Assembly: GCA_937928475.1 (NCBI GenBank)
Contig: CALFVE010000176.1
Coordinates: 1-11,039 of the forward strand
From: an uncultured bacterium
GTDB lineage: Bacteria > Armatimonadota > Zipacnadia > Zipacnadales > Zipacnadaceae
Direction: 5' to 3'
DNA length: 11,039 nt
Below are positions 5,555 through 11,039 of this stretch, piece by piece; the stretch's first letter is position 1, and the number at the start of each line of letters is the position of its first letter. The notes under the pieces were generated by a model. It made no database searches and had not been told where the DNA came from. It was given only the letters and a program-made list of their open reading frames with translations. The position numbers were made by a program, and so were the translations under genes.

Positions 5555-6395
5555 GCAGCGCCTGGCGCAGCGACTCGAAGATCAGTCGGCCGGGGCCGGC
5601 TTGCAGCATGGCCTCGGCATTTCCCCAAGCCGCCAGTTTCTTCTGTGCCCACTCTCCGCCCAGTTCCGCCGGAATCTGCCGCAGCCAGGAGGCCCGCTCC
5701 GGATGCGGCATCATCGCCAGCACATTGCCCTCCCGGTTGCACAGCCCCGCGATGTTGGCCAGGGCGCCGTTGGGGTTCACGCTGAGGTCCTCGTCAATGT
5801 GCCCTTCTGCATCACAGTACTGGAAAACGATCTGGTCGTTGCTCAGCAGTTGCTCCAAGAGGTCGGGCTGGCGGGTGGTGAAGCGGCCCTCGCCGTGGGC
5901 CACCGGCACCGGCCAGACGTAGCCTTCCGGCATCAGCGAGGTCAGCAGGCAGCGCCCAGGCCCGCTGCTGTGCTTGAGATAGACCCAGCGGCAGACAAAG
6001 GCGCCCAGGCGCTCGCGAGGATTAGGCCGGTTGGGAGCAAGCGCCATCTCCACCTCGCCCGGGTGCAGGCCGGGCACCAGTCCGGCTTCCACCAGCACCT
6101 GCGCCCCGTTGCAGATGCCGAGCACCGGCTTGCCGTGCTCGGTGACCTGGTCGAAGAGGGTGCCGATGATCGGTTCTTTGGTGGCGATGACTCCGCTGCG
6201 CACCCGGTCCTGGTACGAGAAGCCGCCGCCGATGACATAGCCGTCGTAGGCCGCCAGCCCCTCAGCCGGTCGGTTCCAGCGGAAGATGTCACAGGCGAGG
6301 CCCGCCGCCTCGGCGGCCCGCTTGGTCTCCCACTCGCAGTTGGAGCCGGGGAACTGGATCAGGGCCACGCGCGGCCGTCCACTGCTCTCATGCAT
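5535..6395 (-). CDS. purQ: Phosphoribosylformylglycinamidine synthase subunit PurQ
   Basis: PurQ is the glutaminase subunit of FGAM synthase: it hydrolyses glutamine and passes ammonia to PurL within the PurL-PurQ-PurS complex, the fourth step of purine synthesis. The 286 residues form a class I glutamine amidotransferase: RVALIQFPGSNCEWE at the start, GGGFSYQDRVRSG (oxyanion-side loop), nucleophile C95 in GICNGAQ, and catalytic H231 and E233 in MMPHPER. HGEGRF and NPNGALANIAGLCN are PurQ signatures, separating it from other amidotransferases. It is longer than the ~230-residue Bacillus type because of a C-terminal extension of about 50 residues after the catalytic His/Glu. I start at ATG 6395: GGAGG at 6410-6406 is 10 nt upstream, and a longer in-frame TTG start (6461) falls inside the promoter. 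purS and purL are not in the window, so the gene is separated from its partners or transcribed alone. Confidence 0.95.
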   Translation of the reverse strand: MHESSGRPRVALIQFPGSNCEWETKRAAEAAGLACDIFRWNRPAEGLAAYDGYVIGGGFSYQDRVRSGVIATKEPIIGTLFDQVTEHGKPVLGICNGAQVLVEAGLVPGLHPGEVEMALAPNRPNPRERLGAFVCRWVYLKHSSGPGRCLLTSLMPEGYVWPVPVAHGEGRFTTRQPDLLEQLLSNDQIVFQYCDAEGHIDEDLSVNPNGALANIAGLCNREGNVLAMMPHPERASWLRQIPAELGGEWAQKKLAAWGNAEAMLQAGPGRLIFESLRQALLKRVGA

Positions 6396-6432
6396 GGGGA
6401 TGGCGCCTCCCAGGGGATGTAGTTCTGGCGCG

Positions 6433-6461
6433 ATTATACTGCAAGGACCGGAGGGGTTCAA
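6433..6461 (-). promoter_or_regulatory. sigma70-like promoter for purQ
   Basis: On the minus strand TTGAAC (6461-6456, 4 of 6) is separated by exactly 17 nt from a perfect TATAAT (6438-6433). The start would fall near 6426, giving a leader of about 31 nt that carries the GGAGG at 6410-6406. No PurR-like operator or riboswitch fits in so short a leader. Confidence 0.7.
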
Positions 6462-6633
6462 CGCGGGGAGGTGGTGAGCGAGGAGCGAGGAGCACGCAGT
6501 CAGGAGTGCAAGAAAGTCAACGGGGCCGGAGGCTAGAGCCGGTTGGGGACGGCGCGGCTCAAGGGTGCATCCCTGCGCTCAGCGCGTCTCCCTGCCGACT
6601 TGCCTGGACCCGGCGCTGCGTTGCCCTGATGCC
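6462..6633. other. Spacer between yraN-like gene and purQ promoter
   Basis: This part of the gap holds no gene I can support. Near 6479-6492 there is a short direct repeat, GCGAGGA twice in a row. A small self-complementary GCGCTCAGCGC lies near 6577-6587. Neither has a known role. No strong terminator for the yraN-like gene was found. Confidence 0.4.
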
Positions 6634-6677
6634 GCCGTTCTGCTGCCGTTCTGCTGCTGTCCCGCTGCCGTTGGCTC
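6634..6677. repeat. 11-bp tandem repeat, two perfect and two degenerate copies
   Basis: GCCGTTCTGCT occurs at 6634-6644 and again at 6645-6655, then as GCTGTCCCGCT at 6656-6666 and GCCGTTGGCTC at 6667-6677. The array ends 3 nt beyond the stop of the yraN-like gene (read on the minus strand). The unit length keeps one helical turn, but no function is evident. Confidence 0.65.
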
Positions 6678-6679
6678 CT

Positions 6680-7102
6680 TCAGCAGACCGCCTCGAGGGC
6701 CTGGATGCTCACCACCCGGTCGCGGGTGTCGGTTTCCACCTCGACCAGGTCAATGCGCAGGGAGAGGCGCCGCCAGCGGGGGCGCTTGTGCACCTGTTCG
6801 GCCAGGCGACGCAAGCGCCGCTTCTTCTTGGCCGTCAGCGTCTCGCGGGGGCTGACCGCGCTTCCCTGCTTGCGGCTGCGTACTTCTACAACCACCAGCC
6901 ACCCCTCGCGGCAGGCGAGAAGGTCAATCTCTCCCCCCGGCAGGCGCAAGTTGCGTTCAACAATGCGGTAGCCCCGCCGGCGCAGCCAGCGCGCGGCCGC
7001 CTGCTCGGCTAAGCGGCCGAGGCGGCGGGTACTCCCCCTCGGCCGAGGCCGAAGCCGCCATTGCCGGAAGGCCGCCCACAGGCGCTGCAGTGGTCTGGTC
7101 AT
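6680..7102 (-). CDS. yraN: YraN/UPF0102 family nuclease-like protein
   Basis: The 140 residues match the UPF0102 (YraN) family. The core is complete: GRLAEQAAARWLRRRGYRIVERN (given in parts: GRLAEQAAARW, GYRIVERN), GGEIDLLA with E58 and D60, and WLVVVEVRSR with E73, then a basic KKKRRLRRLAE helix and IDLVEVE near the end. E33, D60, E73 and R75 lie where PD-(D/E)XK-type nucleases hold their catalytic residues; R replaces Lys in E-x-K, which is common in this family. The N-terminal ~25 residues are Arg-rich and extend beyond the core. The start is ATG 7102: AGGAG at 7113-7109 lies 6 nt upstream, while the longer in-frame TTG at 7117 would overlap that SD. The family is widespread, often near rnhB or rsmI; its cellular role is not well established. 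Here it is divergent from a TPR gene and has neither partner in the window. Confidence 0.9.
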   Translation of the reverse strand: MTRPLQRLWAAFRQWRLRPRPRGSTRRLGRLAEQAAARWLRRRGYRIVERNLRLPGGEIDLLACREGWLVVVEVRSRKQGSAVSPRETLTAKKKRRLRRLAEQVHKRPRWRRLSLRIDLVEVETDTRDRVVSIQALEAVC

Positions 7103-7281
7103 GCTCGTCTCCTGCAAGATTGCGGGCTGGTTGCGACGGAGTTTGCCCCCGTGTTCCCTCCCGCAGGCAACGCACTAAACAGGGAAAGGATTCCTCGCAC
7201 CAGGGGCGGGCACCTGTGCCGCAGGTTTCTGCCAGCGGAGGGGTGGGTAGACTAGACGACACCCACCTGCAGGCGGGTGAC

Positions 7282-7296
7282 AAAGGAGGGTTCCCC
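7282..7296 (+). promoter_or_regulatory. Ribosome binding site deciding the TTG start
   Basis: AAAGGAGGG at 7282-7290 puts GGAGG 7 nt before TTG 7297. No in-frame ATG or GTG lies at a suitable distance, and the next in-frame ATG (7456-7458) would cut off the first membrane helix. This settles the start of the TPR gene. Confidence 0.7.
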
Positions 7297-9759
7297 TTGC
7301 GCGCATACCTGGAGGACATCGCCGGCCAGGCTCGCGAGGTACTCGGGCGGGCGGCGATCGGTCTCCCCTCGCGTCTGCCGCTGCGTCGACGGCGGTACCT
7401 TCTGAGCGCCATCAGCGTGGTAGCCGGCACGGCGCTCGGCTTTTCCTATGTGCGCCTCATGGTCCGGGACACGCGCTGGCTGGTGTACCTGCTGGCGATG
7501 GTGGGCGGCGTGTGCCTGGTCTTCCTGCTGTTGGTCGTCCCTCGCCTGGTCTGGGCCTTTTTCCGCAAGCAGTGGTATCGGGCGGCGCTCCGCCAGAATG
7601 CCGACATGGAGCAGGTGCTGGCGGCGCAGGCCTATCGCCGGCTCACCGAGTCGAACCGAGGCGACCTGGCGCCGGGGGAGCAGGCGAATGACTTGGCGGT
7701 CATTGCCTGCCTGCGGCGGGACTTTGCCGAGGCGGCCGAACTGCTGGAGCGGCTCCAGCCGGCTGAGTCGGCCGGCCCGGAGGCGGCCAATCTGCTGGTG
7801 GCGCTGGCGGCCACGGAGCAGTGGGAGCGCGTGATTCGCTTGCTCGACCGGTTGCCGGCCACTCGGGACTGCCTGCCCGAGGCCAACCTGGCCCGGGTCG
7901 CCTTCACGGCGCCGCCTGGCGACCTCCTGGCCCGCGTGCGGGCGCTGGCCGAGGCCTGCCGCTTCCCCTCGGTGCTCAACAACCTGGCCGTGCGTCACCT
8001 GCGCGCGGGGGACCTGGAGGCGGCCGAAGCGGACTTGGCGCTGGCCCTGCGGCAGCGCTCCGGCTACGCGCCCGGCCGGGCCAACGCCGGCGTCGTAGCC
8101 TTCCGACGGGGGGAGACGGAGCGTGCTCTGACCGAGACGGCCTCGGCGGCGGCGCTGGCCGCCGGGGAGGCCGTCATCTGTAGCAACCTGGGGGCTTTGC
8201 TCTGTCAGGCGGGCGACCTGGCCAATGCCGAACAGTGGCTGCTGCGCGCGGAGGCTCTGGCGCCGCGCAGCCTGGCCGTCGCCCTCCATCTGGGCAATGC
8301 TTATGCCGTGGAGGGCAAGTACGAGGAGGCCCTGGAAGCCTACGAGCGTGCGGGGAGGTTGGGGGAAAGCGCGGCTGCCTTGCACAACACAGCGCTGGTG
8401 CGTCTGGCTCGCGCCGAGGCCGACCTGGCTGGGGAGGCTCAGAATCGGGCCCTGGAACTAGCCCCGGACGATCCCGACATCTTGAACAACTTGGGCTGCA
8501 TTCACTGGGCCCGCGGCGAGTACGCCAAGGCGGAAGAACGGTTCCGCGAAGCGGCCGAACTCGGCGCCCCCAGCCCGGCGCTGAGCAATCTGGTCAGCGC
8601 CGATCTGGCAGCGGGCCGTACCAGGGAGGCGCTGGAGCGGCTGGCGGCGGCGCCCAGCGAAGAAGTCACCTTTCACTATCAGCGCGGCTTGGGCTACCTG
8701 CTCACCGCTCTGCAGATTGACCCGGAGGCGGGAACGACTCAGCGCAAACTCTACCATTACCACCTAGAGGCGGCTAACGCCGAGTTCGGCAAGGTGATCG
8801 AAGCCGGCGAGGGCCCGGTCGCGGAAGCCCACCTCAATCAGGGCGTTATCGAGTACTTGCAGGAGAACTACGAGGAAGCCGCGGCAGCGTTCGGCGAGGC
8901 CCTGCGGCTGCGGGGGGAGGACACCGAGCTGGTGTACCCAGTGGCTTCTTGCTATCTGATGGCCGCCCGTCAAGTTCAAGAGCAGCACACGGCCGGTCCC
9001 GAGGAGCCGCTGGTGCCGGCGGCGCGCGACCTGTTGCGGCGAGCCCGGCCTTACTTAGAGAAAGCCTTGGAGGTGCGCTCGACGGCGGGCGACGCCGGCT
9101 ACGACATGGGGGTGCTGCACTACCTGCTGGGCGAGTATGACAAGGCCATCGCGGTGCTCCGCCGGGTGGCGGCAGCCGATGCCCCGCCTCACGTCTTCAA
9201 CGCCCTGGCGATGGCCGAGGCGCGCGCCGCGCAGAGCCTGCTGCGGCAGGCGACCGCCTCGACCGCTCTCGGCGACCAGCGCCGGCGGCAACTGACCGCT
9301 CAGATGGCCAAGCATCTCTCCTCCGCCATCCACTACTTCCGGGAAGTGCTGCGCGCCCAGCCGCACAGCCCCATTGTGCACGCCAACACCGGCTTGGCGT
9401 TCATGCTGCGCAACCAGCCGGGGGACATTGAAACGGCGCTGCATCACTGGCAACGGATGCGAGAGGTCGGCGGGGAATGGGGGCGGAAGGCTTTTGAACT
9501 CTTCTCCCGGTCCATGTCCGGGGAGGAGGCACGGCGGCTGCGCTTCCACGACATTGAAATCACTTTCCAGCCTCTCCCTGCCGCCGAATGGATCACTCTG
9601 CTCCCGCCGCGTCCGGCCGGGCTGAAGTATCTGCTGGAGGACCTCCCCGACCTGCGGGATTGGACGCTGCAGGCTTATCATCCACTGGTCAAGCGGGCTC
9701 TGCGCTGCCGGGCCAAGGCTGAACGGCTGCGGGCGGCCTTGCAGCGGTTGGCGGTGTGA
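7297..9759 (+). CDS. Membrane-anchored tetratricopeptide-repeat protein
   Basis: The protein has 820 residues from a TTG start. Order of parts: an Arg-rich N-terminus (1-33), two hydrophobic segments at about 34-51 and 62-88 (VYLLAMVGGVCLVFLLLVV) joined by a short loop, then a long alpha-helical region with TPR motifs. Clear repeats lie near 225-255, 293-325 (SNLGALLCQAGDLANAEQWL), 326-356 (GNAYAVEGKYEEALEAYERA), 394-425 (NNLGCIHWARGEYAKAEERF), 509-540 (NQGVIEYLQENYEEAAAAF) and 597-628 (MGVLHYLLGEYDKAIAVL), with weaker ones between. The last ~80 residues, after HDIEITFQPLP, are not TPR and may be a separate helical or beta tail. The TPRs should form a superhelix on one side of the membrane that binds partner proteins; the side is not certain, although Arg-rich ends on the N-terminus and after the second segment suggest a cytoplasmic position. 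No catalytic domain is seen. Function unknown; assembly or scaffold roles are possible. Confidence 0.85.
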   Translation: MRAYLEDIAGQAREVLGRAAIGLPSRLPLRRRRYLLSAISVVAGTALGFSYVRLMVRDTRWLVYLLAMVGGVCLVFLLLVVPRLVWAFFRKQWYRAALRQNADMEQVLAAQAYRRLTESNRGDLAPGEQANDLAVIACLRRDFAEAAELLERLQPAESAGPEAANLLVALAATEQWERVIRLLDRLPATRDCLPEANLARVAFTAPPGDLLARVRALAEACRFPSVLNNLAVRHLRAGDLEAAEADLALALRQRSGYAPGRANAGVVAFRRGETERALTETASAAALAAGEAVICSNLGALLCQAGDLANAEQWLLRAEALAPRSLAVALHLGNAYAVEGKYEEALEAYERAGRLGESAAALHNTALVRLARAEADLAGEAQNRALELAPDDPDILNNLGCIHWARGEYAKAEERFREAAELGAPSPALSNLVSADLAAGRTREALERLAAAPSEEVTFHYQRGLGYLLTALQIDPEAGTTQRKLYHYHLEAANAEFGKVIEAGEGPVAEAHLNQGVIEYLQENYEEAAAAFGEALRLRGEDTELVYPVASCYLMAARQVQEQHTAGPEEPLVPAARDLLRRARPYLEKALEVRSTAGDAGYDMGVLHYLLGEYDKAIAVLRRVAAADAPPHVFNALAMAEARAAQSLLRQATASTALGDQRRRQLTAQMAKHLSSAIHYFREVLRAQPHSPIVHANTGLAFMLRNQPGDIETALHHWQRMREVGGEWGRKAFELFSRSMSGEEARRLRFHDIEITFQPLPAAEWITLLPPRPAGLKYLLEDLPDLRDWTLQAYHPLVKRALRCRAKAERLRAALQRLAV

Positions 9760-9788
9760 GAACGGCGGGGCGAGCGACAGTCGTGGGA

Positions 9789-9805
9789 CGGCACTTCACG
9801 TGCCG
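9789..9805. terminator. Weak hairpin after the TPR gene
   Basis: CGGCAC (9789-9794) pairs with GTGCCG (9800-9805) over 6 bp with a 5-nt loop, followed a few bases later by GTTTCTCT. It lies 29 nt beyond the TPR stop. The short stem and interrupted T-run make it a weak candidate terminator. Confidence 0.3.
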
Positions 9806-9839
9806 CCCGGCGTTTCTCTGCGCAGCCGATCGTGCCGCG

Positions 9840-9852
9840 GGAGCCAGGCTCC
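9840..9852. repeat. Short inverted repeat before the lipoprotein stop
   Basis: GGAGCC and GGCTCC flank a single A at 9846. In addition, CTCCTA (9849-9854) pairs with TAGGAG (9868-9873), which overlaps the lipoprotein stop codon. These overlapping inverted repeats sit between the convergent TPR and lipoprotein genes and could help end transcription; there is no U-tract. Confidence 0.3.
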
Positions 9853-9866
9853 TACGCTTGGCGCCG

Positions 9867-10868
9867 CTAGGAGAGCGGGGGAGGTGGCGACTCCAGACCC
9901 TCCACGGAGAAGGGGATGGGGGGGGTCAGAGTCTGATTGCCGGCGCGGTCTCGCGCGAAGATGCGTACCTCGTAGTCCTGGCGCGCCTGAACACCCCCGG
10001 CGTCGGGCAGGTTGCTGTTGGGCGGGACGTTGTAGGTGGCTCGGTAGGTTCCGTCCGTATCGGAGCCAGCCACCAGCGCGCAGCCCACCCGCTGGAAGTT
10101 GCCGGTGAAGTCAAAGATAAGGGCCTCCACCGCCGCGATTTCCTGGGGATCAGTGCAGGCGGCCGTGATCACGATCTGGCCCCCAGTGGCAGGCAGTTGC
10201 ACGGGGTCAACGATGGTCTCCAGCACCGCCGGCCCTCGTTCCCGAACCGCACTGAGGGTGGTAGAGGTATACTTATCGCCGCTGAAGGCGTAGATGGTGC
10301 TGCTGCCCACAGCGGAGGCGACAAACACCCCCGCGGCGTCAATCGTACCCGCCGAGCCCACCGCGAGCCAGGTGGGGACGAGGCCGGTAGTACCGCGGTC
10401 GGTGACCACCTCGGCGCGGAACTGCACCTGGCTGCCCACCTCTACCTCCTGGCTCAGCGGCTCGATGCGCAGGTCGGTGACGGCACCCGCCGACCGGGGC
10501 AAGAGCGCAACGGTCAAGAACAGGTAGTTCTGCGGCAGAAGGGGGACAAACACTTCGGCGGCTGCATAACCCGGCTGCGCGGTGGGCGTGACCTGCACCG
10601 TGATCTGGCCGGCGGGGACGTTGGTGAACAGGAAGTGGCCGTCGCCGTCGGTGGTGGTGGTAAGACCGGAGGGAAGCAGGACGACCGAAGCCAGCGGCAA
10701 GACGCGGGCGGGGTGGTCTGCCGCCACCACGCGCCCCTCAAGGTCCAGCAGACCGGCCGGCTGCTGAGGACCGGCGGCGGGACCGCCGCCACCTCCCCCG
10801 CAGCCAACGAGCATGAGGAGGAAGAGCAGCGCTACGATCACTGCGGCGACCGCACGGGGGCTTGGCAT
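9867..10868 (-). CDS. Secreted lipoprotein with beta-sandwich repeat domains
   Basis: The 333 residues begin with a basic n-region (MPSPR), a hydrophobic core (AVAAVIVALLFLLML) and a lipobox LVGC, so C23 would be lipidated and the protein anchored outside the membrane. C23 is followed by six glycines (G24-G29), a flexible tether. A first domain (40-120) has the pattern of carboxypeptidase-regulatory-like or transthyretin-like folds: GRVVAADHPARVLPLASVVL, then TTTTDGDGHFLFTNVPAG. A second (128-208) looks like an Ig-like domain (EVGSQVQFRAEVVTDRG, GTIDAAGVFVA). A third (213-322) has the beta pattern ATGGQIVITAACTDPQEIAAVEAL ending in VRIFARDRAGNQT, a common bacterial Ig or PKD-like ending. The tail is Pro-rich. 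I start at ATG 10868 with AGGAGG at 10881-10876, 7 nt away. No enzymatic motif; likely a surface or adhesion protein. It is convergent with the TPR gene. Confidence 0.85.
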   Translation of the reverse strand: MPSPRAVAAVIVALLFLLMLVGCGGGGGGPAAGPQQPAGLLDLEGRVVAADHPARVLPLASVVLLPSGLTTTTDGDGHFLFTNVPAGQITVQVTPTAQPGYAAAEVFVPLLPQNYLFLTVALLPRSAGAVTDLRIEPLSQEVEVGSQVQFRAEVVTDRGTTGLVPTWLAVGSAGTIDAAGVFVASAVGSSTIYAFSGDKYTSTTLSAVRERGPAVLETIVDPVQLPATGGQIVITAACTDPQEIAAVEALIFDFTGNFQRVGCALVAGSDTDGTYRATYNVPPNSNLPDAGGVQARQDYEVRIFARDRAGNQTLTPPIPFSVEGLESPPPPLS

Positions 10869-10955
10869 CACGCATCCTCCTGAGGCGAGATACCGGAGCG
10901 TGCTGCGCAACCAACCACACCGCCTCGCCGCTCCGGCCCGATTAGCGGCGTGCAT

Positions 10956-10984
10956 AGTATACACGTCTGCGCGCAAGATTTCCA
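10956..10984 (-). promoter_or_regulatory. Candidate promoter for the lipoprotein gene
   Basis: On the minus strand TGGAAA (10984-10979, 4 of 6) is followed by a 17-nt spacer and TATACT (10961-10956, 5 of 6). The start near 10949 gives a leader of about 80 nt, in which I see no riboswitch. The -10 is good and the -35 modest. Confidence 0.5.
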
Positions 10985-11039
10985 GAGTGCGGGGGGAGAA
11001 ACTTGTCGCAGGCCAGACCCGACAGCCGGGCTGGCGGTC

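Noticed and set aside
4651..5922. Plus-strand frame of 423 codons across the membrane protein and purQ
   Set aside because: It is a Gly/Arg/Pro-rich shadow frame; it also overlaps purQ. I considered it as the continuation after the C8 run with one extra C, but it has no stop near the gene end and no protein character.
6396..6461. Longer PurQ start at the upstream TTG
   Set aside because: The extension overlaps the -35/-10 promoter and lacks PurQ similarity; the ATG at 6395 has a good SD.
7226..7253. Promoter for the TPR gene with TAGACT at 7248-7253
   Set aside because: The -10 is 4 of 6, but no acceptable -35 lies at 16-18 nt, so I could not support it.
7252..8385. Minus-strand frame of 377 codons opposite the TPR gene
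   Set aside because: Gln/Arg/Gly-rich antisense shadow; the plus-strand TPR repeats are clear.
9756..10883. Plus-strand frame of 375 codons opposite the lipoprotein
   Set aside because: The minus strand has an SD, signal peptide and lipobox; the plus frame has none and is a shadow.
1..11039. CRISPR arrays, tRNA or rRNA genes, transposon ends, riboswitches, defence systems
   Set aside because: Scanning by eye for regular repeats, cloverleaf-like segments, transposase motifs and known leader structures gave nothing I could support.

Overview
The window is GC-rich bacterial DNA with long tightly coding genes, good Shine-Dalgarno sites and sigma70-like promoters. The best taxonomic clue is the pseudopilin at 2397-2939. 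Its N-terminus runs FTLIELLVVIAIIAILAAILFPVFARAR (cited here in two parts: FTLIELLVVIAII and AILAAILFPVFARAR), and it ends with an H-X9-DG motif. That combination is typical of the large pseudopilin families of Armatimonadota, and also of Planctomycetes/Lentisphaerae-type bacteria. I therefore suggest an uncultured Armatimonadota-like organism. This rests on one protein style, not on a marker gene.

Layout. (1) 1-1980, plus strand: the 3' part of an (alpha/alpha)6-type glycosidase whose start lies outside the window. It is followed by a GTGA-coupled short reading frame at 1977-2165 that looks like the stump of a second operon gene. The rest of 1981-2396 holds one doubtful small ORF and a promoter. 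(2) 2397-2939, plus: single pseudopilin gene with its own promoter, closed by a perfect 13-bp hairpin shared with the convergent gene. (3) 3022-4095, minus: Gfo/Idh/MocA-family NAD(P)-dependent oxidoreductase. (4) 4096-4417: divergent spacer with a promoter facing each way. (5) 4418-5554, plus: multi-pass membrane protein of unknown function with an almost leaderless promoter and a C8 tract near its end that probably marks a frameshift. (6) 5535-6395, minus: purQ, behind a promoter with a perfect TATAAT. (7) 6680-7102, minus: YraN/UPF0102 nuclease-like protein. (8) 7297-9759, plus: large membrane-anchored TPR protein starting at TTG. (9) 9867-10868, minus: secreted lipoprotein with Ig-like or carboxypeptidase-regulatory-like beta domains, with a promoter near the window's right edge.

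How the genes fit together. The glycosidase and the oxidoreductase both fit carbohydrate catabolism, but they are on opposite strands and separated by the pseudopilin, so no shared operon is visible. purQ stands alone, without purS or purL in the window. Most units are single genes with their own promoters and convergent or divergent neighbours. The window looks like ordinary chromosome of a poorly studied lineage. I see no mobile element, CRISPR array, tRNA, rRNA or defence system. The points most worth a second look are the C8 frameshift, the near-leaderless promoter, the truncated coupled gene after the glycosidase, and the domain architecture of the TPR and lipoprotein genes.
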